A stretch of DNA of 56,162 nt from Candidatus Desulfofervidaceae bacterium (GCA_027038965.1 JALWFG010000004.1:1-56162), one strand, 5' to 3'. Shown: positions 15,635 through 24,173, counted from the stretch's first letter. Made by a program: numbers and translations. The notes: generated from the letters alone by a model not told the origin.

Positions 15635-16180
15635 ATGTCACAAAAAATTCGCCAGGAAGTAAAGGAAGAGTTTGATCTTATTGCCTATGCAGGTGAGTTG
15701 CCAGAAGTGGCCTTTTATGAAAGTCTTCACTACTTAACAGAGGACCCTCAGGGTCCTTGCTTAAAGCTTTCTTCAGCAGAAACTCTTTTTCTCAAAAAGG
15801 CCGTTGTAAAGGATTATGTGGCCATTATTCTAAGAGATTTGAACCCAGATAATCGGGATAAGGGCAGTTTTAGAGGTGTAGAAAGGGCAATTATTAATTT
15901 TCAGAGATTAAAAAATTTTGCTGAAAGGGAAGGATTGGAAATCAGTGTCTTTTTGCCCCAAATAGCCAATTCTCTCAATAATTACGTAAGAGAGGAAATA
16001 AATGATTCCTTGTTAAAAGACCAAGACATTCGGACCATCAATTGTTCCTTTGAGCAGTGGATCTGGTTTTGCAATGAATTAGGCATTAAATCCTCCTTAA
16101 ACCCCACTTTCTTTAAAAGGCGTCTTTTAAACTTTCAAGAAACCATAAATTTGTTCAGACGCAGGCAGAAGGGTCCATAG
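15635..16180 (+). CDS. Hypothetical protein
   Basis: A 181-residue soluble, mostly helical protein that I do not recognise. It reads as MSQKIRQEVKEEFDLIAYAG, then a central NPDNRDKGSFRGVERAIINF and a C-terminal SFEQWIWFCNELGIK. No signal peptide or membrane segment is visible. The ATG at 15635 was chosen for the AAGG-containing site upstream; a TTG at 15617 is in frame. Its last 26 bases overlap, tail to tail, the 3' end of the HsdR-N-like gene on the opposite strand, so antisense interference between the two transcripts is possible. Confidence 0.65.
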   Translation: MSQKIRQEVKEEFDLIAYAGELPEVAFYESLHYLTEDPQGPCLKLSSAETLFLKKAVVKDYVAIILRDLNPDNRDKGSFRGVERAIINFQRLKNFAEREGLEISVFLPQIANSLNNYVREEINDSLLKDQDIRTINCSFEQWIWFCNELGIKSSLNPTFFKRRLLNFQETINLFRRRQKGP

Positions 16181-16712
16181 GGCAGATTTGACAGGTCCCA
16201 GGACATCTCAATAAATCAAAGGCCGCTAAAATCCTTTTTTCTTTTATTACCCTGCCTTGTTCAAGGGGGATGAATTTGAGCTCAGGAAATAACCTTTGAA
16301 GCACGCTCTTAGGGGGAATTGATTCCAGGCGGTTACCTAATGATTTGCCTGTAAGCACATCAAACACTTCGGTTTCAAAGCCATCTGTAATGGCCACAAA
16401 TGGGATTTGATATCTTTCAATTAGTCGGGCACAAGCAAGAGTAAATTTTTCTCTAGTGATCAAGGCAGTAGGGTAACATTGGATGAGGAAAACCCGCTTT
16501 TGGTTTAGATTAATGATAAAATCAATGTTTAGGTTGACTATCCTTGTCTCTGTTTTAATTTGAAATTGCCTTCTACTCTCTATGTCTTCTTTGGCATAAC
16601 CCTTTTTTTCTACTAAGAAACGGGCTACTTTTTGACGTAATCTTTCCATATCTGTGTCTGGGAATTTCTGACCCGTTAAAAAGTCCTCAATCATTTTGTC
16701 TGCCACTGACAT
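16155..16712 (-). CDS. Type I restriction enzyme R N-terminal-like domain protein (HSDR_N)
   Basis: A 185-residue stand-alone protein. The segment RQKVARFLVEKKGYAKEDIE, the strand NLNIDFIINLNQKRVFLIQC and RLIERYQIPFVAITDGFETE match the HSDR_N domain, a PD-(D/E)xK nuclease-like fold often present as an orphan in Desulfobacterota genomes. The core acidic residue of the strand is D in NIDFII and the usual ExK is replaced by the QCYPTA context, so nuclease activity is doubtful. The C-terminus has a cysteine cluster CPGTCQICPMDPSAC that could bind metal. No methylase or specificity gene is nearby. Confidence 0.7.
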   Translation of the reverse strand: MSVADKMIEDFLTGQKFPDTDMERLRQKVARFLVEKKGYAKEDIESRRQFQIKTETRIVNLNIDFIINLNQKRVFLIQCYPTALITREKFTLACARLIERYQIPFVAITDGFETEVFDVLTGKSLGNRLESIPPKSVLQRLFPELKFIPLEQGRVIKEKRILAAFDLLRCPGTCQICPMDPSACV

Positions 16713-16816
16713 CTCCTCAAAATCAAATTAACAAATATTCTAGCACAATCTTGATTACAATTGCAAGAAGATAGGCCCAGCCTGGCTGAAATCCGTCATT
16801 TATCCACCCACTATTT

Positions 16817-17149
16817 TTACCTTAGGTTTATCTTTTTTGCCTTTTTCAATAAAGAGGACAAGTCTTTATCCTGACTTAAAAAATCCTTTATCAAAAATAC
16901 AAGCCTCTGTTCGAACTTTCCCCTAGGGCAAAGACAGTAAATCACCCACTGTCCCTGCCGTTTACCTTCCAAAAAGCCAGCATCTTCCAGAATCTTGAGA
17001 TGTCTTGAAACTGTGGGTTGGGAAAGGTCTAAAAGGGCTTGAAGTTCACAGACACACAATTCTTCCCTTTCTATAATACAGGCCAAAATCTTAAGCCTGT
17101 TTTCATCTCCTAAGGCCTTAAAGATCCTCATCCATTGCTTAATTTCCAT
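16817..17149 (-). CDS. ArsR/SmtB-family metalloregulator
   Basis: A 110-residue winged-helix repressor. FKALGDENRLKILACI and LDLSQPTVSRHLKILEDAGF give the HTH, and the ELCVCEL motif (C32, C34) is the alpha-3 As(III)/metal site of classical ArsR proteins. Release from DNA on binding arsenite or antimonite is expected. The gene is 18 bases downstream of era and far from the Acr3 permease at 46.7 kb, which nevertheless has an A+T-rich dyad in its promoter and may be a target. Family assignment is firm; the target is inference. Confidence 0.88.
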   Translation of the reverse strand: MEIKQWMRIFKALGDENRLKILACIIEREELCVCELQALLDLSQPTVSRHLKILEDAGFLEGKRQGQWVIYCLCPRGKFEQRLVFLIKDFLSQDKDLSSLLKKAKKINLR

Positions 17150-17167
17150 TTGTGCGCCAATTAATAA

Positions 17168-18064
17168 TTAATCTATTTTTAATCCCAATTGTGCCCAGGC
17201 CCTGGGGTCCCGACGCCAGTTGGCCTGCACCCGTACAAACAGCTCCAAAAATACCTTTTTGCCCAAAACTAATTCTATTTCTTCTCTGGCCGCCTTTCCA
17301 ATTGCCTTAAGTTTTTGGCCGCCTTTTCCAATAATGATTCCCTTTTGAGATTCCTTTTCCACATGGACGGTAGCGTTGATGTAAATCATATCCTTTTCCG
17401 GCACCTCCCTAAATTCCTCCACAGTTACCGCTATACTGTAGGGAATTTCGTCTCTGGTTGTATGAATGATTTTTTCTCTTATAATTTCAGCCACAATCTG
17501 ACGCTCGGTCTGGTCGGTGATATATTCCTCCGGGTAGTACTGAGGTCCCTCGGGCAAATACTGCAATATTTCCTTTATTACATCCTCAAGACCGGCTTGT
17601 TTTTTGGCAGAGATGGGAATAATGGCCTTGAATGGGTATAGCTTACTGAATTCATCAATAATGGGTAAAAGCTCAGGCTTGGCAATTTTATCTACCTTGT
17701 TGATTAAAAGGAGACAGGGCTTTTTTATCTGAGAAAGATAGGTGCCAATGATGTATTTCCCGTCCTCCAATCCCTTGGGAAAGGGCTCTATTATAAGGAT
17801 TATCAGGTCTACTTCTTGGAGACTCTCTACGGCCAATTGGACCATATATTTATTATAAGGAATACTTGCGTCGTGAATTCCTGGGGTGTCTACAAATACG
17901 ATTTGGGCATCTTCTAGATTGAGAATGCCCCTAATTTTGTAACGTGTTGTTTGAGGTTTGGAAGAAGTAATGGCCACCTTTTGTTGCAATAGGGCATTAA
18001 GCAAGGTTGACTTGCCCACATTTGGGGCTCCAATAATAGCAACAAATCCTGATTTAAAGCTCAT
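17168..18064 (-). CDS. era: GTPase Era
   Basis: A 298-residue ribosome-assembly GTPase. G1 loop GAPNVGKST (12-20), switch segment SKPQTTRYKIRGIL, G3 DTPGIHD, G4 NKVDK and a C-terminal KH domain with GIIIGKGGQKLKAIG that binds the 3' end of 16S rRNA. Length and motif order are standard. It lies downstream of the YcaO gene (68-base gap) and upstream of the ArsR gene, and may be partly transcribed from the exosortase-locus promoter. Confidence 0.97.
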   Translation of the reverse strand: MSFKSGFVAIIGAPNVGKSTLLNALLQQKVAITSSKPQTTRYKIRGILNLEDAQIVFVDTPGIHDASIPYNKYMVQLAVESLQEVDLIILIIEPFPKGLEDGKYIIGTYLSQIKKPCLLLINKVDKIAKPELLPIIDEFSKLYPFKAIIPISAKKQAGLEDVIKEILQYLPEGPQYYPEEYITDQTERQIVAEIIREKIIHTTRDEIPYSIAVTVEEFREVPEKDMIYINATVHVEKESQKGIIIGKGGQKLKAIGKAAREEIELVLGKKVFLELFVRVQANWRRDPRAWAQLGLKID

Positions 18065-18132
18065 TTTGACTCCTTTATTAATTTTCCTTTAGATAACCGT
18101 TTTGAAAGGGAAAGTCAATGTCAATATGCCTG

Positions 18133-19590
18133 CTACGATTGTTCTTTTTGTTTTTCTAGTTGTTGAATACTCTCTGTGAGATCGGTAATAAATTTTGGAG
18201 CCCTTGCTAAGCTGGGACTTAGGCTGAGGGCCTGTTCATAATAGGAAACGGCCCTTTCAAAGTTGCCTGCCTTTTTATAACACATAGCGGCTTGACAAAC
18301 TACCTGAGGAAGCCTCCGTAAGCTGGGTTGATCCCTAAAGGCCTTTTCTATAAAGGCAGTGGCTTCTTGGTAAAGCCCCATTTCTGCAAGCTGACGGGCC
18401 AAAAAAAGATAAGGATGAACCTTCGTGCTGGGGCGATTAAGCCTTGCCCCTGGAACGGTGACAATGACAGAAGGAATTCCCAATGTCTTATGGGTAGTCT
18501 CTACCATAAAGGCCTTAAACCCTTGAGAGGCAAGCAAGGAAAGCAAATATTCTATCTCTACCTTAAAATCAGGATGGGAAAAACCCTTTAAATTTGAAAG
18601 GTCTGTTTTTGGCCCTTGAAACAGAAAATTTGCCGCTTCTTTATTTTTAAATAAGGGAAAACAGTAGGTAGGTCCCCCTGCTTTTTTTTCAACCTTTTCC
18701 CGATAAATTACTTGGGCTCGATGTTGAACAAATTCGTTTAGGGCCCTAATGAGAGCCAATTCTGGGTTTAAGTGTGTTCCTGCAGCCGCATAAATCCTGA
18801 GAACAGATACTGGAGGAGAAGAATCATAGCCAATAACGGCTACGGTAGGAATTCCCATATTCAAAGAAAAATCCTTAATAAAGATTTCAATCCCTGCTTG
18901 GAAAAGCTTATCGAGAATGTCCCTTGCAATTTCGCTTTTTACCGAATCTACTTCTATGGTAGGAATAATCCTTTGTTCTTCAATAATGATAGAAACACAG
19001 TGTCTTTCCCAGATTTCACATAGGGCTTGAAGGATGGCCTCTTCTAAAGAGTTACCCGCGGCCCATCCTGTGGTGCCATATAAGTATGTAAACCATCGCA
19101 AGGGCAAAAGACAATTCTTTGAGGTAGTGAGATCAAAGGCCTGAGTCCAAAAAAGACAAGTGTCTTGAAGCGTTTTTGCTACCTCGGGCAATCTGTAAAC
19201 AGAAGGGAAAGGGGCCAACATCTCTCTTGGGGTAGTCTTTTCTCCTTTCAACTCAAGGTAATTTGTCTTTAAAAACCTTTCTTTATCAGTCAAAAAGGAA
19301 AAACCACTGAATCTTTCCACCAATTCCATTAGGGCACTTGCCTTGGCTTGCTCTGTATTGACCCCCTTCCCAAATGTTTCTTTAAATCTCAGTCCAACTC
19401 CCAATTGAGGATTTAAACGGCAAGTGAAGACAGGGATACCTATACGGTCATGTTCTTGCAAAGATACAATTTCTTTTAGGATGGGAAGGTGGGACCTGGT
19501 TAAGCGCTCCAAGGCCCGTTTGACGGTTTCTATGGGAGCAAGGGCCTTTTCTTGGCCATAGACATATTGCTTGTAAGAAGAACTCAACAC
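18133..19590 (-). CDS. YcaO-domain protein with C-terminal TPR repeats
   Basis: A 485-residue protein. The YcaO ATP-binding core is visible: LGVGLRFKETFGKGVNTEQA then ASALMELVERFSGF, GWAAGNSLEEAILQALCEIW, and YAAAGTHLNPELALIRALNE followed by FVQHRAQ. Two TPR units close the protein (residues about 400-475, FERAVSYYEQALSLSPSLA). YcaO proteins activate amide backbones with ATP, making azolines/thioamides in RiPPs, or, as in E. coli YcaO, assist RimO. The GTG at 19590 was chosen because AAGGAG sits six bases upstream; an earlier start would overlap the TPR lipoprotein gene. It is tightly coupled to that gene, an unusual setting for a YcaO. No RiPP precursor or RimO is seen. Confidence 0.85.
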   Translation of the reverse strand: MLSSSYKQYVYGQEKALAPIETVKRALERLTRSHLPILKEIVSLQEHDRIGIPVFTCRLNPQLGVGLRFKETFGKGVNTEQAKASALMELVERFSGFSFLTDKERFLKTNYLELKGEKTTPREMLAPFPSVYRLPEVAKTLQDTCLFWTQAFDLTTSKNCLLPLRWFTYLYGTTGWAAGNSLEEAILQALCEIWERHCVSIIIEEQRIIPTIEVDSVKSEIARDILDKLFQAGIEIFIKDFSLNMGIPTVAVIGYDSSPPVSVLRIYAAAGTHLNPELALIRALNEFVQHRAQVIYREKVEKKAGGPTYCFPLFKNKEAANFLFQGPKTDLSNLKGFSHPDFKVEIEYLLSLLASQGFKAFMVETTHKTLGIPSVIVTVPGARLNRPSTKVHPYLFLARQLAEMGLYQEATAFIEKAFRDQPSLRRLPQVVCQAAMCYKKAGNFERAVSYYEQALSLSPSLARAPKFITDLTESIQQLEKQKEQS

Positions 19591-19600
19591 GTTTTTCTCC

Positions 19601-21886
19601 TTACTTTTTAAGCTTTTTAAGTATCTTTCTGACCTCCTTTGCATAAGTTGCCTCAGGAGCAAGTTCTAATGCCCTTTGAAGTTCCTTTCGAGCACTATTT
19701 TTATTCCCCTGTTTTAAGTAGGCCATTCCTAGATGGTAATGAATAGTAGATTGTTGAGGCAGTACCCTAAGGGCATCTTGAAACATGGAGATGGCCTTCA
19801 AATAGAGCCCTTTTTTAAAATAAATCCAGCCCAAGGTGTCTGTAATGGCAGGATTCTCAGGTTGTTTTTCCTGGGCCCTTTGAGCCAGTTGTAGGGCCTC
19901 GTCCAGATCCCCACCATGTTCGGCATAATTCCAAGCCAAGTTATTGGCTGCAGGGGCAAAATCAGGCCTGATTTGCAAGGCCTTTTTATAATATTGATTC
20001 GCCAAATCAAATTCCTTTTGGATATCATAAAGGGCCCCAAGGGTCATCAATGCGGGCAAAAATTTTGGTTGGATTTTGAGAATCTTCTTGTATTCTGTGA
20101 TGGCTTCATTAAGCCTATTTTGACGCAAGTATACATTGGCCAGTTCTACATAAGCCCCTAAGAGATTTTGATTGAGGGAGATGGCCTTGGTAAGTTCTTG
20201 CTTAGCCCTTTCAAAATCCTTTGTATGGACATATACTTTACCCATCAAAAAATGGATAAATGCCTTATTCGAACATCGTTTCAATTGCTTCCTACAAAAG
20301 GCAATTGCCTGCTGGGGTTGTTTTTTTAGCACTACATAGACGTTTACAAGGTTAAGCATAGTCGCCTTGGCCTCAGGGTTAATCTCCAGGGCCCTTTTGA
20401 ATTGGGCAATGGCTTGGTCTATTTTTTTGCTCAATATGTAAACACTGCCCAACCTGGCATAGCCCACAAAATGATTAGGGTAAAGCTTGGTTAGAGTTTC
20501 AAATTCCTTCTTGGCCTCATTCAGATTGTGCTTAAAGAAATAAGCATCCCCTGCCAACAAGTGGGCCCCGAAATTATTAGGATCTAATTTAAGAACCTTT
20601 TGGGCTTCATCAAGGGCAAGGTCCATGTCTTTGGTAGCAAAATAAATTCGGGCCAACCCAAGATGGGCTTGGACATAATTGGGATTCAGCTTTATGGCCT
20701 CCAAGAACTCCCCTTTGGCCATGTTAAGATTTCCTTTATTGGCATAAGCGAATCCTAGATAATAATGCGCTGGAGGAAACCTAGGAACTTCCTTGATGAT
20801 CTTATTTAGTTTCTGGGTGGCGTCGTCCCACTTTCTATCTTGAATGTCCAAGCGGGCTTTTAAATATAAAGCATCCAAATTTTGAGGCTCCTTTTTCAAA
20901 ATCCCTTGGACAATCTCATTTGCCTTTGCTTTCTCATTGAGTGCCAAGTAAAACTCAGCCAGTTTTAACTTGGCTCTAAAGTTATTTTTTTCTAATGTAG
21001 TTTCTAATGTAGCCGCTTTTTTATAAGCGGCAATGGCCTTATCTTTTTGTCCTGTTCTGGCGTAAAAGTTGCCCAGAAGAACAAATACAAGGGGTTTTTG
21101 GGGGTAGAGTTTGGTTAATTCTTGAAGTTCTTTTTCGGCATCTTTTTTTCGACCTATAAGAGAAAGAAAGTTAACCAGGGCTAATCGTGACTGAAGATTT
21201 TTAGGTTTTAGGGCAATTGCCTTCCTATAAAAAAATTCCGCTTGTTTGAAATTATGGGTAACTACGTAAAAATTGGCCATGGTCAGATTTAATACCAAAG
21301 AGTTAGGATTTGCCTTAAGTCCTTTGTTTAAAACTTCTTTGACCTTTTCAGGCTGGTGTTTGGCTATATAATAGTTAGCCAAAAGCAGGTAGGCCGACGA
21401 ATATTTGGGATCTATTTGAATAACTTTCAAGGCTTGGAAGATGGCCTCCTTTTCTTTGCCCAGCATAAAAAGGAGCTTGGCATAGGTGAAAAGGGCCTCT
21501 TTATCTTTGGTTTCCTTTTTAAGAAGTGGTTTCAAAAGTTTCAATGCCTCGTCAGGATGGCGGGCCAAAAGATAGAGATTAGCCAAATCTATACGGGCCA
21601 TTCTATTCTGAGGTTCTAAATCCAGCGTCTTTCTAAACTCTGAAACAGCACCGTTTAAGTTTTTCATTTGTAAATAAAGTTTGGCCAATTCAAAGTGAGC
21701 CTTAGGAGATTTGGGTAAAATCTTAATTGCATTTTTATATTCAATCACGGCCGCCTTGAGCTCTCCTTTTTGGACATAGGATTGAGCCCTTTTAAGGTGT
21801 TTGGCATATTTTTCTTCCTTGCTTAAACAAGATACCAGCAAAAAAATACACAAAATAATCATTAAAAAATTTATTTTACCTTTCAT
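19601..21886 (-). CDS. prsT: PrsT-like TPR lipoprotein of the exosortase/PEP-CTERM system
   Basis: A 761-residue protein with an N-terminal lipoprotein signal (LVSC, acylated Cys at residue 20) followed by about twenty tetratricopeptide repeats through to the C-terminus (for example AKLYLQMKNLNGAVSEFRK and LGLARIYFATKDMDLALDEA). Large TPR lipoproteins of this type (PrsT) accompany exosortase and exopolysaccharide genes and are thought to act at the outer membrane in export or assembly. The gene is in the order exosortase, epsI, prsT. It is followed ten bases later by the YcaO gene. The PrsT label rests on architecture plus context. Confidence 0.8.
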   Translation of the reverse strand: MKGKINFLMIILCIFLLVSCLSKEEKYAKHLKRAQSYVQKGELKAAVIEYKNAIKILPKSPKAHFELAKLYLQMKNLNGAVSEFRKTLDLEPQNRMARIDLANLYLLARHPDEALKLLKPLLKKETKDKEALFTYAKLLFMLGKEKEAIFQALKVIQIDPKYSSAYLLLANYYIAKHQPEKVKEVLNKGLKANPNSLVLNLTMANFYVVTHNFKQAEFFYRKAIALKPKNLQSRLALVNFLSLIGRKKDAEKELQELTKLYPQKPLVFVLLGNFYARTGQKDKAIAAYKKAATLETTLEKNNFRAKLKLAEFYLALNEKAKANEIVQGILKKEPQNLDALYLKARLDIQDRKWDDATQKLNKIIKEVPRFPPAHYYLGFAYANKGNLNMAKGEFLEAIKLNPNYVQAHLGLARIYFATKDMDLALDEAQKVLKLDPNNFGAHLLAGDAYFFKHNLNEAKKEFETLTKLYPNHFVGYARLGSVYILSKKIDQAIAQFKRALEINPEAKATMLNLVNVYVVLKKQPQQAIAFCRKQLKRCSNKAFIHFLMGKVYVHTKDFERAKQELTKAISLNQNLLGAYVELANVYLRQNRLNEAITEYKKILKIQPKFLPALMTLGALYDIQKEFDLANQYYKKALQIRPDFAPAANNLAWNYAEHGGDLDEALQLAQRAQEKQPENPAITDTLGWIYFKKGLYLKAISMFQDALRVLPQQSTIHYHLGMAYLKQGNKNSARKELQRALELAPEATYAKEVRKILKKLKK

Positions 21887-21967
21887 CTTTTCTTACCCCT
21901 TTTAACAAGCTGTAATTAGGCCACATTTCTGCCTACTGATTATTTAATCCCTAGTTTATTCTTCTGG

Positions 21968-22606
21968 TCACTTTGGCAAACAGGCTTCCAAAAAGGGATA
22001 AAACGCCTTTAAAAATGCCTCTTCCGCAGTCAGTGTATTACTTAGAGAATTATCAACATCCATAGAGATTCTAATAAGTGCCCCATTGCTCCTGCGTTTG
22101 AACAGCGTATCGTAAATCAAATAGAATTTGGCAATGTATTCGTTGGCAATAATTCTTCCCCTTTCGTAATACCAATATAGAACCACCTGTTTCTCAAGCC
22201 CTCTCCTTATAAGCAATTTGTTGATCCTAAGCCTTTTATTCGGAGAAATCTCCAAATTTACAATTTCAGAAGTTATAATGTCCCATCCCGCTCCAGGATA
22301 ACAATGTTTAGGAGAATGCACAAGGGCCCCTTTCTTCTGAGACTTATAATAACCTACATAAACGAACAATCTTTGGCCCTTTTTTTCATATTCCCGAAAG
22401 ATGTAATCATCTACACCTAAGATGTTTAACGTCCTTTTATCAATGCGAGAGTTTATGCCCTTCCAACCATTGATTTGTAAGGGGATTGTTTCCAAGGGCA
22501 GAAGAATAGGGACTTCATGATGGTAACACACTGTCTTGACTACGCCAATGCTCAAGATACATAAGATAAAAGAAAGCAAAAAAACAGAATTTGATTTATT
22601 GAGCAT
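21968..22606 (-). CDS. epsI: EpsI, exosortase-associated protein
   Basis: A 212-residue protein with one N-terminal membrane helix (VFLLSFILCILSIGVV) and a periplasmic domain with the EpsI pattern: PLQINGWKGINSRID, ILGVDDYIFREYEKKG, LFVYVGYYKSQKKGALVHSP followed by KHCYPGAGWDI. EpsI is usually fused to the C-terminus of exosortase or encoded next to it, as here; its role in exopolysaccharide-linked sorting is unclear. It overlaps the exosortase gene by 11 bases. Confidence 0.92.
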   Translation of the reverse strand: MLNKSNSVFLLSFILCILSIGVVKTVCYHHEVPILLPLETIPLQINGWKGINSRIDKRTLNILGVDDYIFREYEKKGQRLFVYVGYYKSQKKGALVHSPKHCYPGAGWDIITSEIVNLEISPNKRLRINKLLIRRGLEKQVVLYWYYERGRIIANEYIAKFYLIYDTLFKRRSNGALIRISMDVDNSLSNTLTAEEAFLKAFYPFLEACLPK

Positions 22607-23417
22607 TTTTTCCCCTTTGCATATTAAGCCCTCTGCCCAAAGCCATCAAAAGCAAAAAGGCGATTAAAAAAACTAACCAGCCGGAGAAAGTGTGAAAAAA
22701 ACCATGAGCTACCTCTGGGTTTACATAGGTTGCCAGAATACCAGTGAGGGTAATCCGAACCGCATTTGCGAAAATGGCGATGGGGATGGTGGCCAGAATC
22801 AAAACGGTTCGTTTTAAATTTGATTTTTGCGACAAATAGGCAAAGATTGTGCCCAGAGCCATTAAAGCAATCAAAGACCGAATGCCACTACACGCCTCTA
22901 CTACTTGAAGGTCCATGGTAGGCAAGTGGATGATGTTACCCTCCCTTAAAACTGGGATAGATAAAAGGGAAAGGAAAAAGGTGGCCAATTGAGTAGCAAG
23001 CCTTTTAAGGGGGAGGGTGAGGCTATTATAAATAACATAAGGCAAAGGAATCATAAAAAACAAAAAGATTATGGGAAATAAAATTTCCCGCAGGTATGAA
23101 AAGCCCCAAAGACTTACAATTACACCTGTAATAACGAGTAAAAAAGAAAAACGCATAGTAAAAAGTTCAGCTCCAGCGGCTCCCAAAGTTAACAAAAGGA
23201 GCCCAAAGGCCAAAATCGCAGGTCCCCACCAGGAAGGGGAAGGGAGGATTTGTTTTAAATGCTCGCGTTTTTGCCAAATTAAATAAATGCTGATTAAGGG
23301 GATAAGGAACCCATGGGAATAGTTTTCATCATACCGCCAGTCAAGGGCCATTTCAAAAAACACCCGATAATAAAGAATCCCTATGGGAATTAGGAGACAA
23401 ATTAACCTATAAAACAT
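22596..23417 (-). CDS. xrt: Exosortase (transpeptidase of the PEP-CTERM sorting system)
   Basis: A 273-residue inner-membrane protein with about eight helices. The exosortase catalytic set is present: Cys176 in VVEACSGIRS, Arg221 in IFANAVRITLTG and His242 in HGFFHTFSGWL. The N-terminal YSHGFLIPLISIYLIW is also typical. It is expected to cleave PEP-CTERM tails such as those encoded at 24174 and 54899. EpsI is separate rather than fused, so this is not the classic fused XrtA-EpsI form; the subtype is left open. A sigma-54 promoter match lies only about 15 bases upstream, and no ribosome-binding site is visible, hinting at a near-leaderless mRNA. Confidence 0.93.
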   Translation of the reverse strand: MFYRLICLLIPIGILYYRVFFEMALDWRYDENYSHGFLIPLISIYLIWQKREHLKQILPSPSWWGPAILAFGLLLLTLGAAGAELFTMRFSFLLVITGVIVSLWGFSYLREILFPIIFLFFMIPLPYVIYNSLTLPLKRLATQLATFFLSLLSIPVLREGNIIHLPTMDLQVVEACSGIRSLIALMALGTIFAYLSQKSNLKRTVLILATIPIAIFANAVRITLTGILATYVNPEVAHGFFHTFSGWLVFLIAFLLLMALGRGLNMQRGKNAQ

Positions 23418-23431
23418 TGGCCAAAATATCT

Positions 23432-23447
23432 AGCAATATCCATGCCA
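23432..23447 (-). promoter_or_regulatory. Sigma-54 (-24/-12) promoter facing the exosortase operon
   Basis: On the minus strand TGGCATGGATATTGCT matches the RpoN consensus TGGCAY-R-N4-TTGCW at every defined position. The predicted start is near 23421, four bases before the exosortase ATG. Confidence 0.6.
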
Positions 23448-23770
23448 TGTATGTTATTGAAATTAACCCATTTGGAAATTGCAACTTTATCACAAGTTTA
23501 CAAAAAACCCATGCCATTTTTACATATTTGAGCTAATGTGTCTATGCCCAAATTGCCTTTTGACATTTGCCTAGTTTTACTTTACGACTTGGGCTACTGG
23601 CCAGATCTATCAGGCCTCAAGTTCTCATCTTGAGGTTGTTTGCAAAGGTTTTTAAAAAAATGAAAAATAATTCTTTTTTATTGTAAACAAATTTCTTTAA
23701 AAGAGAATAAATTTTCAATTATCTTGTTTCTCTTTGATTAAACTTGTAGCAAATAAGCAATCTACTCTTT

Positions 23771-23786
23771 TGGCATAAAAATTGCT
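23771..23786 (+). promoter_or_regulatory. Sigma-54 (-24/-12) promoter of the first PEP-CTERM gene
   Basis: TGGCATAAAAATTGCT matches TGGCAY-R-N4-TTGCW at every defined position with correct spacing. Predicted start near 23797, giving a 5' leader of about 377 nt before the ATG at 24174. PEP-CTERM genes are known RpoN/PrsR targets in other bacteria. Confidence 0.7.
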
Positions 23787-23796
23787 AAATTATCTC

Positions 23797-24173
23797 AACT
23801 GTTAAGAGGAGCAATCTCTTCTTGGCCTCAATTAATAAAACAAGGAGGTGATGAGGAGGTAAAGGGATATAAAAACACAAAAGGAGGTGGAGACAAAAAA
23901 GTAACCTCTTCTTATTAAGACATTTTTCAGTTATTAAAAAACAAACACTAAGGGAAAGCGGTTATTGGAGCCATCTATTTGTTTTGTTGAGATTTAAATC
24001 GACAGTTTAATTTGTTAGTGTTTAAACAAAAAGAAGTTCTTTAGTTCATCTGTTGATAATTCCAAATTCTAATGGAATTTGACCGTCTTTAGGTAAATCA
24101 ATTTCCAAGGTTAACTACAATCAACAATTTATTAATTTAACAAAATTGCAACCTAATAAAGGGGGATAAAGCG
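23797..24173 (+). promoter_or_regulatory. Long 5' leader of the PEP-CTERM gene with repeated ribosome-binding-like motifs
   Basis: A stretch of about 375 nt without a gene. It contains three AGGAGG motifs (23843-23849, 23855-23860, 23881-23887); the first precedes a three-codon frame ATG-AGG-AGG-TAA (23851-23862) and the last is merged with a five-codon GTG frame ending at 23904. AAACACTAA (23943-23951) can pair with TTAGTGTTT (24015-24023). Upstream, between 23448 and 23770, only a 7-bp hairpin (23615-23635) without a proper U-tract is seen. Confidence 0.45.

Noticed and set aside
16155-16712. A type I restriction-modification system
   Set aside because: Only an orphan HSDR_N-like domain is present; no helicase motor, methylase or specificity subunit is nearby.
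23615-23635. CCTCAAG-N7-CTTGAGG hairpin as a terminator or riboswitch
   Set aside because: It has no proper U-tract on either strand and no recognisable riboswitch core (c-di-GMP GEMM motif was looked for and not found); it also lies upstream of the predicted sigma-54 start.
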